Shown here: piece after piece, positions 31,037 to 31,603 of the stretch
Position numbering within the stretch: the first letter of the stretch is position 1
Layout of the letters: every line of letters begins with the position of its first letter
Assembly (NCBI GenBank): GCA_964604565.1
Contig: CAZRZN010000022.1
Coordinates: 1-31,603 of the forward strand
Direction of reading: 5' to 3'
DNA: 31,603 nt
Source of the DNA: CAZRZN01 sp964604565
GTDB taxonomy: Bacteria; Pseudomonadota; Alphaproteobacteria; Rhodobacterales; Rhodobacteraceae
Position numbers and translations under genes: made by a program
The notes under the pieces: model-generated
What the model saw: only the letters and a program-made list of their open reading frames with translations
Told to the model about the DNA's origin: nothing
The model's database searches: none

Positions 31037-31603
31037 ATGAAACTATTGCGTTATGGTCCGGCGGGACAGGAAAAGCCCGGCATGCTGGACAGCGAGGGCC
31101 AGGTCCGGGATCTGTCGTCCCATGTGACCGATTTCGCCGGTGCGACGGTGTCGCTCGAAGCGTTGGAGACCCTGCGCGCGCTGGATCCGGCGACCCTGCC
31201 GGTGGTGGACGCGCCGGGCCGGATCGGCGCCTGTCTGGCCTCGGTGCCGAATTTCTATTGCATCGGACTGAACTACGCCAAACATGCCGCCGAGACGGGC
31301 GCCGAGCCGCCCAAGGAACCGATCCTGTTCTCCAAGGCCACATCGGCGCTGTCCGGGCCGTTCGATCCGGTGGTGATCCCGCGCAATTCCGTAAAGGGCG
31401 ACTGGGAGGTCGAACTGGGCGTGGTGATCGGCAAGACCGCCTCCTACGTCACCGAGGACGAGGCCCTGTCACATGTGGCGGGCTATTGCGTGATCAACGA
31501 CGTGAGCGAACGGGCGTTTCAGATCGAACGCGGCGGCCAGTGGGTCAAGGGCAAGTCGGCGCCCACCTTCGGCCCCACCGGCCCCTGGCTGGTGACGGCG
31601 GAC
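31037..31603 (+). CDS. FAH-family hydrolase, 2,4-diketo-3-deoxy acid hydrolase-like (3' truncated by window edge)
   Basis: The first 189 residues of a fumarylacetoacetate hydrolase-family enzyme are visible; the rest lies beyond the window. The N-terminal lid region (MKLLRYGPAGQEKPG, then YCIGLNYAKHAAETG) and the metal ligands E124, E126 (GDWEVELGVVIG) and D155 (INDVSER) are present, with lysines at KGKS. This N-terminus is that of the group with L-2,4-diketo-3-deoxyrhamnonate/fuconate hydrolase, which splits 2,4-diketo acids into pyruvate and lactate (or glycolate for C5 substrates). The KDF dehydrogenase-like SDR at 22460 would make that substrate. It forms an operon with gntR under operator copy 4. 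Confidence 0.9.
   Translation, partial: MKLLRYGPAGQEKPGMLDSEGQVRDLSSHVTDFAGATVSLEALETLRALDPATLPVVDAPGRIGACLASVPNFYCIGLNYAKHAAETGAEPPKEPILFSKATSALSGPFDPVVIPRNSVKGDWEVELGVVIGKTASYVTEDEALSHVAGYCVINDVSERAFQIERGGQWVKGKSAPTFGPTGPWLVTAD

Overview
The window is high-GC DNA with tightly packed, often overlapping operons. Gene content (a tripartite TRAP transporter, several short-chain dehydrogenases, DenD-type and PhyH-type enzymes) and repeated GC-rich intergenic elements suggest an alphaproteobacterium, most likely Rhodobacteraceae (Roseobacter-like). I saw no tRNA, rRNA, CRISPR array, insertion sequence or phage gene.

Left part (about 1-7.5 kb) is housekeeping and signalling. It holds the 3' end of a hybrid histidine kinase, the ribosome-assembly GTPase rsgA, and a YcaQ/AlkZ-type winged-helix glycosylase-like protein. 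A minus-strand pair follows, a small unknown protein and a GAF-GGDEF protein. Then comes an overlapping pair, an RsbQ-type alpha/beta hydrolase and a PAS-GGDEF diguanylate cyclase.

Right part (about 7.7 kb to the end) looks like one large catabolic regulon for a carboxylated sugar or sugar-derived compound. A perfect or near-perfect palindrome, TTTGGTATACCAAA, occurs four times, each time in a promoter region: before the aminotransferase/2-hydroxyacid dehydrogenase unit, between the divergent LysE and beta-hydroxyacid dehydrogenase units, between the divergent secreted-protein/RraA and XylD-like units, and between the divergent TRAP and GntR units. The core is the same as the hexuronate-type GntR operator (ExuR/UxuR). 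The only transcription factor recognised in this part is the GntR/FCD protein beside the fourth copy.

Proposed roles: the TRAP system (dctP, dctQ, dctM) imports a carboxylate. An aldose dehydrogenase-like SDR, an IlvD/Edd-type aldonate dehydratase (XylD-like) and a UxaA-type dehydratase make 2-keto-3-deoxy acids. These can be phosphorylated by a KdgK-type kinase, or oxidised by a 2-keto-3-deoxy-L-fuconate dehydrogenase-like SDR and cleaved by the FAH-family hydrolase at the right edge. The cleavage would release pyruvate plus lactate or glycolate, which the FAD-linked oxidase could oxidise. DenD, a beta-hydroxyacid dehydrogenase, an RraA-type aldolase, a D-2-hydroxyacid dehydrogenase and an aminotransferase would handle side products. 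Two PhyH-type Fe(II)/2-oxoglutarate oxygenases and a secreted six-cysteine protein have no obvious place in a standard sugar-acid route and are the main unknowns. Substrate identity cannot be settled from sequence alone.
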